NCBI GenBank assembly: GCA_020052415.1
Contig: JAGVPB010000078.1
Span: 82,642-146,641 of the forward strand
DNA length: 64,000 bases
Reading direction: 5' to 3'
Origin: Bacteroidales bacterium
GTDB lineage: Bacteria; Bacteroidota; Bacteroidia; Bacteroidales; JAADJA01
The first letter of the stretch is position 1. Each line of letters begins with the position of its first letter. Below the pieces are notes generated by a model. It did not search any database, was not told the origin of the DNA, and saw only the letters and a program-made list of their open reading frames with translations. This document shows positions 28,294 to 37,033 of this stretch, one piece after another. Both the position numbers and the translations under genes were made by a program.

Positions 28294-28329
28294 ATCCCGG
28301 TCATGGCTTGTCCAGATCGGGATTTTTTT
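28294..28329 (+). terminator. rho-independent terminator after the small Cys-rich gene
   Basis: The 9-bp stem ATCCCGGTC/GATCGGGAT (one G-U pair) is followed by eight T. It begins 22 bp after the stop codon. Confidence 0.85.
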
Positions 28330-28351
28330 TGCCATTCTGTTAGTTCAGTTT

Positions 28352-29197
28352 TCAAATATTTTGTTTTACCCGGCCTGAAGAATTAAAATAGATCAATTCC
28401 TTAAAACCTATTTCCTTTAATAACACAAGAGCTTCTTCACAATAGCCATTCAATTCCAAAGGTAAATGAGCATCCGAGCTTAATGTCACCGGGATTTTCA
28501 AGTGATGCAATTGCTCAAGAATTTCTGGTCCGGGGAAAAAAGTGTCGGATCTTTTTTTATAGAGTCCTCTCGTATTTACTTCCACAATGCAATCCGATTC
28601 ATCAGTGATGCATTTCAGGGTTTTCCAAACCAAATCCCTGTACCATTTCTCATCTTCCGCAAAAAACCGGTTTTTATTATGCATTTTAATTTTGTCAAGA
28701 TGAGCGATAATGTCCGGTTTTTGGGTAAGAATCATCTCCATGACCTGATTATAGTATGCTTCCACTCCTTTTCGAATATTGCCGTTGAACAAGTTGTTCA
28801 AACCCAGGTCATAAGATTCCTGTTTCGGCCCGTCAATAAACCACAAATCCTCCTTTTCTTTAGTCCGAACCAGGTGAACGCCACCAATGGTATAATCAAG
28901 GCTTCCAACCGACTTAAAGTCGGCAATATTGCGGGTAATTCCGGGAATATAATCAATTTCCATTGAAAGCAGGATGTTGATCTTACCTTTGTATTTTTCA
29001 CCAAGTGCACGAATAGCAGTAACGTATTCATCCATCCTGTCTTCTTTCAATGAAAAGTTATTTTCGAATGGAACCGGGGCATGGCTTGAGAACCCGAGGG
29101 TATGATATCCGAGAACAATAGCCCGTTTAACATATTCTTCGGGCGCTTCCTTTCCATCGCAAAAATAGCTGTGAGTATGCAGGTTAAAATAGTTCAT
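28352..29197 (-). CDS. PHP-family histidinol-phosphatase-like hydrolase
   Basis: A 281-residue protein that starts right at the PHP metal motif, NYFNLHTHSYFCDG, and continues with GFSSHAP, LLSMEIDYIPG, TIGGVHLV, PDIIAHLDKIK and VEVNTRGLYKK, ending with SSDAH. These supply the His/Asp/Glu ligands of a three-metal phosphoesterase centre of the HisJ/YvcE type. A 44-codon upstream extension overlaps the U32 gene and lacks homology, so ATG 29197 is used. No his operon is nearby, so histidinol phosphate may not be the true substrate. Confidence 0.86.
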   Translation of the reverse strand: MNYFNLHTHSYFCDGKEAPEEYVKRAIVLGYHTLGFSSHAPVPFENNFSLKEDRMDEYVTAIRALGEKYKGKINILLSMEIDYIPGITRNIADFKSVGSLDYTIGGVHLVRTKEKEDLWFIDGPKQESYDLGLNNLFNGNIRKGVEAYYNQVMEMILTQKPDIIAHLDKIKMHNKNRFFAEDEKWYRDLVWKTLKCITDESDCIVEVNTRGLYKKRSDTFFPGPEILEQLHHLKIPVTLSSDAHLPLELNGYCEEALVLLKEIGFKELIYFNSSGRVKQNI

Positions 29198-29267
29198 ACA
29201 AAAAATGATCAAATTGTGCAATACCAATGCATAAAGTTGTGCATTAGTAAAGCATATCTTTATTCTA

Positions 29268-30515
29268 TTATAGTTTTCTATTGGAGTCGACCGCCTTATA
29301 AACTTTGTCCCCTCTTCGGACCAACTCATTCACCGGAATAGAACACATTTCACCTTTTATTGTTCGGTGGACATTTTTTAGAGCTACTCTTATTTCCGAA
29401 ACAATATCCTCATAAACACCCGTTGTCGGCCCGATGATCATGATTTCTTCACCAATTCTCAGGTTATGTGTTTCCATTTTAACCTCCGCAACCTTCAGTT
29501 TGCTGAAATAATTAGTCACCATCCCGACATAGACTTTTTGTTTTGTGGCTTGTGAACCGTATTGTCCGGTCCATTCACCCATTTTTCTGCCCAGGTAATA
29601 GCCGTCCCAGAAACCGCGGTTATAAACGGTTCCAAGTTTCAGGTTCCAGGTTACAAGTTTATCTTTCGTGAAGTTACCCTCAAAAAAAGAATCCACAGCC
29701 TCACGATAAACCGAACTCACTGTTTTTACATAGTCAGCCGACCTTCCGCGCCCTTCGATTTTCAGAACCCGGACTCCTGCATCGAGGATTTTATCAAGGA
29801 AATCAATAGTTTTCAGGTCTTTGGGCGACATGATGTATTCGTTATCCACAACGAGTTCGATCCCATCATCGTCTGTAACATGGTAAGGGCGGCGGCATTG
29901 CTGCAGGCAGGCTCCGCGATTGGCTGAAGAGTTCAGGTTGTCGAGGCTCAGATAGCACTTTCCGGAAATCGCCATACACAGAGCACCATGAGCAAAAACC
30001 TCGATCTGAACCAGTTTTCCGGAAGGTCCTTTAATCTCATTCTCTTTAATTGCTTTAACTATGGTTGCAACCTGCTTCAGGTTCAGTTCTCTTGCAGTAA
30101 CCATCACATCGGCATATTTCGACCAGTATCTGACGGCTTCAAAATTGGTAATATTGCTTTGGGTTGACATGTGAACTTCCATTCCAACCTGGTTTGCATA
30201 TTGAATCACAGCCTGGTCAGAAGCAATTATTGCACTGATTTCGTTTTTCTTTGCTGCGTCAACAACAGTTCTCATTTCATCCAGTTCAACATCGAAAATC
30301 ACTGCATTTAGAGTTATATAGGACCGGATATTATGTTGTTTACAGATGTCTGAAATTTTTTTTAGATCCTCGAGTGTGAAATTTTTGCTCGATTTGGATC
30401 GCATATTCAAATGTCCGATACCGAAATACACTGAATCAGCTTTTCCCTGTATTGCAGCCATTAGGGATTCGTACGAACCTACGGGAGCCATGATTTCTAT
30501 ATCGGATGCTTTCAT
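29268..30515 (-). CDS. U32-family protein (TrhP/YegQ-like)
   Basis: A 415-residue protein with the U32 signature at residues 172-190, which starts EVFAHGALC and ends GKCYLS, supplying two conserved Cys, plus the downstream RGACLQQCRRPY pair. The N-terminal TIM-barrel half opens IEIMAPVGSYESLMAAI. U32 proteins of this length act in tRNA uridine hydroxylation (prephenate-dependent) and were once called collagenases. ATG 30515 is chosen because residues upstream of it are not conserved. It is 70 bp upstream of the PHP gene and probably co-transcribed. Confidence 0.9.
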   Translation of the reverse strand: MKASDIEIMAPVGSYESLMAAIQGKADSVYFGIGHLNMRSKSSKNFTLEDLKKISDICKQHNIRSYITLNAVIFDVELDEMRTVVDAAKKNEISAIIASDQAVIQYANQVGMEVHMSTQSNITNFEAVRYWSKYADVMVTARELNLKQVATIVKAIKENEIKGPSGKLVQIEVFAHGALCMAISGKCYLSLDNLNSSANRGACLQQCRRPYHVTDDDGIELVVDNEYIMSPKDLKTIDFLDKILDAGVRVLKIEGRGRSADYVKTVSSVYREAVDSFFEGNFTKDKLVTWNLKLGTVYNRGFWDGYYLGRKMGEWTGQYGSQATKQKVYVGMVTNYFSKLKVAEVKMETHNLRIGEEIMIIGPTTGVYEDIVSEIRVALKNVHRTIKGEMCSIPVNELVRRGDKVYKAVDSNRKL

Positions 30516-30618
30516 ATAGTTCTTTGTAAATATTATTGCTGCAAAATTAAGGTTTATCCAATTCAATCATTTTCTAATGTTTATTTCAGTAAATTTGTGA
30601 ATAAATTCTGAATATAAA

Positions 30619-30798
30619 ATGGACAACATTGAAATACTATATAAAGAATCATTAAAGCTTCGACCTGCTGAACGATTACAACTGATGGAGATGATAGTAA
30701 AAAGTTGGGATCAACCCAATGAAAAGATTGATCAAATTTGGGCTATGGAAGCCGAACATCGTTATCATGCATTGGAAAAGGGAAAGAAACCGCTTTAA
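30619..30798 (+). CDS. orphan addiction-module antitoxin-like protein
   Basis: A 59-residue product. It fits the family of putative addiction-module components (PF09720-like): ESLKLRPAERLQLMEMIVKSW followed by a short acidic link and WAMEAEHRYHALEKGK. The usual members run about 70 residues, so the C-terminal part that follows the Gly-Lys motif is short here. No ParE/RelE-type toxin gene follows; the next gene is an ATPase on the same strand. It is therefore either an orphan antitoxin or a remnant. Confidence 0.65.
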   Translation: MDNIEILYKESLKLRPAERLQLMEMIVKSWDQPNEKIDQIWAMEAEHRYHALEKGKKPL

Positions 30799-30807
30799 AT
30801 AATCCTC

Positions 30808-30881
30808 AACTAACAAAAATGTAACTAACAATTGTGTTAGTTACAAAAAGGTTACATACATTTGTAGCAAATTTGTTAGTT
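30808..30881 (+). promoter_or_regulatory. four AACTAACA/TGTTAGTT motifs upstream of an ATPase gene
   Basis: AACTAACA occurs at 30808 and 30823; the inverted TGTTAGTT at 30835 and 30874. The second and third form a perfect 9-bp inverted repeat GTAACTAAC-N6-GTTAGTTAC. The last copy ends on base 30881, immediately before the ATG at 30882. The design matches that of the ATPase gene at 6138 with a different sequence. Confidence 0.7.
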
Positions 30882-32012
30882 ATGAATGCACCGTTTATTT
30901 TTGGGAGACTTGCAACAGATAAAAACTTCACCGATCGTAAAAAGGAACTGAACCACTTAAAGCAAAACTTCATTTCAGGAATCAACACCATCCTCATTTC
31001 GCCCCGCCGATGGGGAAAATCTTCTTTGGTTCAAAAGTCAGGAGAAGAAGTAGTCAAGTCAGAAAAAAACCTGAAAATGGTGTACATGGACCTATTCAAC
31101 ATAAGGACTGAGGAAGAATTTTATAAAAACCTGTCGGAAAAGGTGTTTAAGGCAGTTTCGGGAAGGATAGAAGAACTTATTGAAAATACTAAAAATTTTA
31201 TGAAACAATGGGTTCCTAAAATTACTTTTACACCTGATGCTCAACAGGAAATTAGTTTCGGGCTTGATTGGCATAAAGTAAAAAAACAACCTGATGAAAT
31301 CCTTAACCTCGCTGAGGTCATAGCAACAGAAAAGCGTCTGAAAATCGTGATTTGTATTGATGAGTTTCAGAACATAGCATATTTTGAAAATCCGCTTGCG
31401 TTCCAGAAGAAAATCCGTTCACACTGGCAACGACACCAAAAAACATCTTATTGTCTCTATGGAAGCAAGCGTCACATGTTGATGGAAGTCTTTGCATCGC
31501 CATCCATGCCGTTTTACAAGTTCGGCGACCTGATGTTCCTTGAAAAAATTTCTTCTGAAAACTGGCAACCTTTTATCGTTGGCCGTTTTAAGTCAACAGG
31601 TAAAAAGATACCTAAAAAACTTGCCTTACGCATTGCCGAACTTATGGAGAACCATCCTTATTATGTCCAGCAATTAGCCCAGCTGTGCTGGCTTCGAACC
31701 GACAAAGAAACCGATGATGCCGTTATTGATGAATCACTTGATTCGCTTATTATGCAACTCAGTTTATTGTTTCAAAGCCTTACCGAATCTCTTAGCACAA
31801 CTCAGGTTAATTTTTTAAAAGCGCTGCTTGATGGTGTAACCATGTTAAGCTCAAAGGATACGATTGAGAAATATAACCTGGGTACTTCGGCAAACGTGAA
31901 CAGAATAAAAGGTGCACTGATCGGACGGGAGATCATTGATGAACACAACGGAAAACTTACGATTCTCGATCCTGTATATGCTATCTGGCTGAACAGGTAT
32001 TACTTCATATAA
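30882..32012 (+). CDS. archaeal-type P-loop ATPase (PF01637-like)
   Basis: A 376-residue ATPase beginning NAPFIFGRLATDKNFTDRKKEL, the usual N-terminus of this group. Walker A is SPRRWGKSS (40-48), Walker B is IVICIDEFQN, followed by CLYGSKRHMLMEVF and FYKFGDLMFLEKI. The C-terminal part carries a helical/winged-helix region (QVNFLKALLDGV, ENHPYYVQQLAQLCW). An open extension to 30834 lies within the upstream repeats and is rejected. It stands alone, between an orphan antitoxin and an ATPase fragment. Cellular function is unknown. Confidence 0.87.
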   Translation: MNAPFIFGRLATDKNFTDRKKELNHLKQNFISGINTILISPRRWGKSSLVQKSGEEVVKSEKNLKMVYMDLFNIRTEEEFYKNLSEKVFKAVSGRIEELIENTKNFMKQWVPKITFTPDAQQEISFGLDWHKVKKQPDEILNLAEVIATEKRLKIVICIDEFQNIAYFENPLAFQKKIRSHWQRHQKTSYCLYGSKRHMLMEVFASPSMPFYKFGDLMFLEKISSENWQPFIVGRFKSTGKKIPKKLALRIAELMENHPYYVQQLAQLCWLRTDKETDDAVIDESLDSLIMQLSLLFQSLTESLSTTQVNFLKALLDGVTMLSSKDTIEKYNLGTSANVNRIKGALIGREIIDEHNGKLTILDPVYAIWLNRYYFI

Positions 32013-32037
32013 ACCCAGAAAAAGATTCTGTTATATT

Positions 32038-32271
32038 ATGCAAAAAGTACAAATAAGAATTTGGATTTCTAATCTGTACCAGGCAATAGAGATCAAATCA
32101 GGTTCGGCGGTACACCCTGATTTTTTCAAGAACCTGCTGATTTATCAGAAGTTGTCAGGCATAGCGGATGATCAGCTATTTCTTATTAACGGCGGAATGG
32201 ATACATACCGTCGAAACCAGGCGATGGTAGTGTCATGGAAGGATTTGGAAATCCTGATTCTGGGGGAATAA
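32038..32271 (+). pseudogene. C-terminal fragment of a DUF4143-type ATPase
   Basis: The 77-codon frame encodes only the end of the DUF4143 domain: AIEIKSGSAVHPDFFKNL, then KLSG, and LFLINGGMDTYRRNQAMVVSWKDLE. These are the nuclease-fold core (Glu-x-Lys) and last strand of that family. No P-loop part is present upstream; the complete ATPase directly before it belongs to a different subgroup. This is best read as a remnant of a second, displaced ATPase gene. Confidence 0.7.
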
Positions 32272-32441
32272 AAATGGAATCAATTCACTCTTTCATTGAT
32301 GAAATACAGGTCATCGGCACTGTCGCTTTTTATTGTTATTGTTCCCATGATGCAAATGTTTTCACAAATTTATTAAAATTTTACTCTATCCCTAGGAAAA
32401 AATATTTTTCAGGTATTAATAAAACGATTTGTAAAAAACTA

Positions 32442-32449
32442 TAACTTTG
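32442..32449 (+). promoter_or_regulatory. -7 promoter element of the caspase/LPP20 cluster
   Basis: TAACTTTG matches TAnnTTTG and would start transcription about 44 bases before the first gene of the cluster. No well-placed TTG at -33 was seen. Sequence from 32272 to 32441 shows no other feature. Confidence 0.45.
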
Positions 32450-32498
32450 ACCATGAAAAAATAATGTCGAACATAATTAACCGTTAAAAAAAAATTTT

Positions 32499-33095
32499 AT
32501 GAAAATGAATTACAAAATTACCAACATCGTGATGCTTGCCGCTCTTGTTATGATTTTTATCATCAGTGGCTGCAAATCAAAGGAAAAAGCTGCTTCCTCC
32601 AAAGACCAGGGAGAAACCCTGATTGAAGTTTACTGTTCCGGACCGGAATTCCAGTCAAACAATGAGTACTTCAGGGCAAACCAGTTGGGCGAAAGCATGG
32701 ACCAGGCTACAGCTAAGAAAAAAGCCATGAGCAACACCAGGGCTGATTTGGCATCGGCAATTCAGACCACTGTAAAGGGTGTCATTGACAATTATTTAAA
32801 CTCCCGCGAGCTAAATAAAGTAGAGGACCTTGAGCAAAAGTACGAAGCGCTTACCCGCGAAGTTATTGATCAAAAGCTTACCGGCGTTAAGACAATTTGT
32901 GAAAAGACTACCAAGACCAGCGAAGGTAATTACAAGACTTACATTGCCCTTGAACTGGCAGGTGATGAGCTGATGAATGCCATGAATGCCCGTTTGTCGC
33001 AGGATGATAAGCTGAAGATTGATTACGATTACGAACAGTTCAAAAAGACCTTCGATGCTGAAATGGAGAAAATGGCCAAGGAAAGAGGCCAGTAA
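32499..33095 (+). CDS. LPP20-like lipoprotein
   Basis: A 198-residue lipoprotein (signal ending IISGC, lipidation Cys about residue 26). The mature part has the LPP20-like pattern: a short strand (TLIEVYCSGPEFQSNN), then a helix rich in Ala with AKKKAMSNTRADLASAIQ, and a beta-strand end (NYKTYIALELAGDEL). The C-terminus is a charged amphipathic helix (QFKKTFDAEMEKMAKERG). LPP20-family proteins are outer-membrane lipoproteins of unclear role. It is the first gene of a 10-kb co-directional run of exported proteins. Confidence 0.8.
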   Translation: MKMNYKITNIVMLAALVMIFIISGCKSKEKAASSKDQGETLIEVYCSGPEFQSNNEYFRANQLGESMDQATAKKKAMSNTRADLASAIQTTVKGVIDNYLNSRELNKVEDLEQKYEALTREVIDQKLTGVKTICEKTTKTSEGNYKTYIALELAGDELMNAMNARLSQDDKLKIDYDYEQFKKTFDAEMEKMAKERGQ

Positions 33096-33294
33096 AAAAC
33101 GATTGTTATGCTGAAAATCCTCTTTTTATGATTTTACAGCACCACGCATAGGCGCGAAGGATTTCCCGGTTTTAATCCGTTAAATTTCTTTTGCGCCATT
33201 GCGTGTAACTTCTGTTTGAATTTCTCTCCTGTATTTTTGAGAAATGTGATATTCCTGATCATTGTTGATTTATTAAGTGTCAATCCGGGTGACT

Positions 33295-34344
33295 ATGATT
33301 TTCAGATACACAATATTCTGTTCCATGTTAATGATATGCCTGTTGATACGTGCACAGGACAATACCATTAACAATACTGAAAAGGAGTATCATTATTTAC
33401 AGCAAACCTTAAACAAAGAGACCACTAACCACGAAAAGGATACAACCAATTTAAAAATTCTTCATCCTGCATCTTTACCCTCCTGGTTAGCCAGCCTGCC
33501 TCCCTCTGATGAAAACATCAGCTACGCATTGGGAATTTCTGATCCGGGGATGGATGAAGAATCAGCCTTTAAACTTGCAGAATCAAGGGCAAAATCGGTC
33601 ATCGGATTACTGACACATCCCAGGATAACAAGCATGATAGATAATTTTTCGAATGAAGAATACAATACCCGGTCCGACGAATTTGTCACGAAATATGAAA
33701 ATATCTTCAACATCGAAACAAATCTGGCTTCAACCGCCAATAATTTCGAGATCGTAAATCAATATTTTACTTCATTTGGAGAGGCTGTTGTTTTAATGAA
33801 ATACAACCATGGCGCATCAGCTCCTGAGTTATATGATACGACCAGAGTAATGGTTAATACCTACCAGGTCGAACGACAGAAGTCGGACAAGTATGAAATT
33901 GAGGACAGGTATGAAATCGAGGGATTTATGAAAACAGGGAACGACAGCCTGGATAACCTTTCTTTCTCTTATTCTTACAAATCACTCAATAATCTCGTTG
34001 AGATCGAATCAAGATTCGGGTACGAAGTTTTACCCTTTCCTTATGCTAATTTCAGATACATGGAAACTTCAGACAGCCTTTCCACGATTATAAGTGAGAA
34101 TCTTACTCGCAAGCTGAATTATGGTTTATGGAAAGCATACATTGAAACTTTAACCAAAAAAATAGCCCTGCTTTCCCATGCACTTTCAGGAAATATTAAA
34201 CAAGTCGGCGATGATTATTCATCGCAAAATAAAAATTTGTCAAGAGAAATTTCAGAGTCCAATCCATCATTTAAGATCAATTGCATTCAGATCAGCAACA
34301 ATTGCATTACCATTGATGTAGATTACCTGAATAAACCAAAATAA
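33295..34344 (+). CDS. exported LPP20-like protein
   Basis: A 349-residue protein with an N-terminal signal peptide (FRYTIFCSMLMICLLIRAQ). GTG at 33277 is an alternative start six codons upstream. The middle shows the same fold signature as the preceding gene: SLPSWLASLPPSDENISYALGISDPG, then ESAFKLAESRAKSVI. The similar block and adjacency suggest duplication and shared function. The rest is not recognised. The next gene begins 10 bases after its stop, so they are co-transcribed. Confidence 0.72.
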   Translation: MIFRYTIFCSMLMICLLIRAQDNTINNTEKEYHYLQQTLNKETTNHEKDTTNLKILHPASLPSWLASLPPSDENISYALGISDPGMDEESAFKLAESRAKSVIGLLTHPRITSMIDNFSNEEYNTRSDEFVTKYENIFNIETNLASTANNFEIVNQYFTSFGEAVVLMKYNHGASAPELYDTTRVMVNTYQVERQKSDKYEIEDRYEIEGFMKTGNDSLDNLSFSYSYKSLNNLVEIESRFGYEVLPFPYANFRYMETSDSLSTIISENLTRKLNYGLWKAYIETLTKKIALLSHALSGNIKQVGDDYSSQNKNLSREISESNPSFKINCIQISNNCITIDVDYLNKPK

Positions 34345-34354
34345 TGAAAATATT

Positions 34355-37009
34355 ATGAATACGAAAACCTTACTTGTCATATTTGCAGCATTGGTTATAA
34401 GTGTGTATCTCAAAGCACAGACTTTTGAAGAATATAAGAAGCAAAAAACCTCTGAAATGGAAGCTTTCAAACAGAAACAGAAGGAATTCATGGACCGGAT
34501 GCAAAAGGAATTCGATGATTATGTAAAACAAAAAGACCAGGAATATGCTGCATACCTGAAAAAGCAATGGGAACAGATGAATGTGATGAAAGGCATTGAA
34601 CCCCCGCAAAAGCCTAAGCCACCTGTTGCCCCTGAATACAAGCCCGAAACAGAAAGGGAGGGTCAATGGGCAAAAATGCCCGCATTGAAACCAACCATGA
34701 ATGTTAAAAAAGAAACCGCGAAGCAAATTAAAACACCCATGGTCCAAAAGTCAGAAGAAGAAACCTATGATAAAACCAATATGACTTTTGGATTTTTTGG
34801 AATCCGTATAGTACTTGATTATGACCAGATGGTTAAAATTGACCCGCCTGCAGTAATCAATCCCGCATCCATCAGCGGATTTTGGGAAAAACTTAGCGGT
34901 ACAAATTATAACGGCCTCATTGACCAGCTTCAGAGCTACAAAACCACTATGAACCTTAATGACTGGGCTTATTATTTATTGATTCAAAAATTTGCTCAGA
35001 CACTATACCCTGCTTCACCTTCAGGTGAAGACCTATTGGTTTGGGGACTCATGACCCGCTCAGGATTTAAAACCAGGGTCGCTTATGCCAATAACAAATT
35101 AAGTGTCCTTATCCCCTCAAAATATACGCTGTACTCTAAGAGCTTTTTTACCAGCGGTGGACTGAATTATTATTTTATGCGCGATATCGGTACCAGTATT
35201 TATACCTACGATAAGGACTACCCTGATGCAAATAGCCTTGTGGATTTTGCCATCAGCAGTCCGTTAAGTTTATCGAAAGAGGTATCCCAAAAATCATTGA
35301 GCTTTAATTACATGAATAAGCCCTATTCCTTTAATTTCTACTTCAATAAAAACCTGATAGATTTTTATAAAGATTATCCCCAGGCCGATCTGAATGTTTA
35401 CTTTGATGCTCCGGTTTCTGCAGAAACGAAAGAGTCAGTTCTTGAAAATTTTAAACCTGTCATTGGAGGGATGTCTGAACAGGAAGCTGTCGGCTTTTTA
35501 CTGAGGTTCGTACAAACCGCTTTCAAATACGAAACGGACCAACAGCAGTTTGCAAAGGAAAAGTTTTTCTTTCCGGAGGAAATTTTCTTTTATCCCTATT
35601 CCGACTGCGAGGACCGCTCAATATTCTTTGCTTATCTCGTTAAAACCTTGCTGAACAATAAGGTCATCGGGATTGAATATCCGAGCCATATTTCAACCGC
35701 AGTTAAATTCAATTCGGATGTTGAGGGTGATTATGTCATGTACAAGGGTGAAAAATATGTTATCGCGGATCCAACATTCGAAAATGCACCTGTCGGGATG
35801 GCAATGCCCGAATTCAGGAATGTGGAAGGAAAGATCATAGAACTAGACGAACTGATGTACACCGGTTCAAATACTAAATCCATTTGGGAACTCGCCCAAA
35901 AATCCGGCGGACAAAGAGGCAACAACATGAGGGACATCGTTTTTGATGAACAGGAAAATGCCTTCCTCACCGGATATTTTAATGGTCAGGCTGCATTTGG
36001 AAATTACACTCTTAAATCAGAATATGATCCGGCGAAACGAAGCGTTTTTGTAGCCAAATTTAATAAGGAAGGAAATGTTATTTGGGCAAAGAAAGCCACC
36101 GGCCCTAACAGTTGCACGGGATTTTCCATTTTATATGATGCGGGTGGTAATATTTATGTATCGGGATCATTTAGCGGAAAAATAGAATTTGAAAATGGAA
36201 TTACTTCGTTGCAATGTATGGAAGGGATGAATGACGTTTTCATCGCCAAATATACCAAAGACGGGATGTTCAAATGGGCATTGAAGGTTGGGCTGGACAC
36301 CTATCCTCAGGAAAATTACCTCACCTACTTAACAAAATGTTCATCCGACGGGATCGGCAAAGGGACTACCTTTTATAATGAAAATGAAAATTTCAGCAAT
36401 TTCGGATTACAGTTCGGGCCGATGGGCTTAATCTACCTCACCGGCACATTTCAAAATACAGCCGGTGTAACGATCGGGAGTTTAGCAATGAACACGAACG
36501 AAATAAAATCATTCAACATCATTGAAAGCCTTAAGGCGGAAAGTGATAAACTGATAGCAGCTAAATACGAACGGACCATTGCAGGTGTATTTTCTGTGAT
36601 GAACATGGTAAAGCTTTCGGGTGTCAGAATATCAGGAGAAGACGTAAAAAAGGCTTTTGACAAGTATAATCCCTCATTTAAAAAGTTGTATCCTGAAATC
36701 TATGAAAATATTGGTAAAATCAATTTCATGCTGAACAACGACGGCATCATTAAACTTGAAACTGTTGACGGCGCATCGTCTGTCATTGACAAATTAAAAA
36801 TCTCAAGCGGCACTACTCTTAAAATAGTATCATTTGAAAATGGAGATGCGCAGATTGATGTACTTTCGGGGATTGCTGTCGGTAAACTCGTCGTATGGTT
36901 CGACCTGAATTATGTTAAGCTGTATAAAACCAATGGCAACCTGCTGTTTGATTATGACTCCGATCATACACAAAAGCTGATGAATATTAAAACCGATATA
37001 CTTGAATAA
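34355..37009 (+). CDS. large exported protein: coiled coil plus transglutaminase-like domain
   Basis: An 884-residue protein with a signal peptide (TLLVIFAALVISVYLKAQ). Residues about 22-75 are a Lys/Glu/Gln-rich coiled coil, followed by a Pro/Lys linker. Residues about 380-480 look like a transglutaminase/papain-like fold with a putative triad Cys418 (YSDCEDRS), His445 (YPSHIST) and Asp472 (VIADPTF). Residues about 525-640 resemble SBBP/NHL-type beta units (GNVIWAKKATG, GGNIYVSGSFSG, KDGMFKWALKVG). A further approximately 200 residues are unrecognised. The combination suggests a periplasmic or surface peptidase/crosslinker working with the neighbouring caspase-fold protein; this is inference. 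Confidence 0.72.
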   Translation: MNTKTLLVIFAALVISVYLKAQTFEEYKKQKTSEMEAFKQKQKEFMDRMQKEFDDYVKQKDQEYAAYLKKQWEQMNVMKGIEPPQKPKPPVAPEYKPETEREGQWAKMPALKPTMNVKKETAKQIKTPMVQKSEEETYDKTNMTFGFFGIRIVLDYDQMVKIDPPAVINPASISGFWEKLSGTNYNGLIDQLQSYKTTMNLNDWAYYLLIQKFAQTLYPASPSGEDLLVWGLMTRSGFKTRVAYANNKLSVLIPSKYTLYSKSFFTSGGLNYYFMRDIGTSIYTYDKDYPDANSLVDFAISSPLSLSKEVSQKSLSFNYMNKPYSFNFYFNKNLIDFYKDYPQADLNVYFDAPVSAETKESVLENFKPVIGGMSEQEAVGFLLRFVQTAFKYETDQQQFAKEKFFFPEEIFFYPYSDCEDRSIFFAYLVKTLLNNKVIGIEYPSHISTAVKFNSDVEGDYVMYKGEKYVIADPTFENAPVGMAMPEFRNVEGKIIELDELMYTGSNTKSIWELAQKSGGQRGNNMRDIVFDEQENAFLTGYFNGQAAFGNYTLKSEYDPAKRSVFVAKFNKEGNVIWAKKATGPNSCTGFSILYDAGGNIYVSGSFSGKIEFENGITSLQCMEGMNDVFIAKYTKDGMFKWALKVGLDTYPQENYLTYLTKCSSDGIGKGTTFYNENENFSNFGLQFGPMGLIYLTGTFQNTAGVTIGSLAMNTNEIKSFNIIESLKAESDKLIAAKYERTIAGVFSVMNMVKLSGVRISGEDVKKAFDKYNPSFKKLYPEIYENIGKINFMLNNDGIIKLETVDGASSVIDKLKISSGTTLKIVSFENGDAQIDVLSGIAVGKLVVWFDLNYVKLYKTNGNLLFDYDSDHTQKLMNIKTDILE

Positions 37010-37033
37010 TTGGCAAATATTAAACTACTCCGA

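Noticed and set aside
27927..28355. 142-codon open frame on the minus strand
   Set aside because: It overlaps the small secreted Cys-rich gene, which has a promoter element, a signal peptide and a terminator in the right places; the minus-strand product is low-complexity Ser/Val/Phe.
32235..32444. 69-codon frame after the ATPase fragment
   Set aside because: No conserved sequence, and it spans the AT-rich promoter region of the next cluster.
33140..33210. Inverted ACGCAT-AGGCGC / GCGCC-ATTGCGT pair between two LPP20-like genes
   Set aside because: Only 10 of 12 positions match and it resembles common short intergenic repeats; not distinct enough for a feature.
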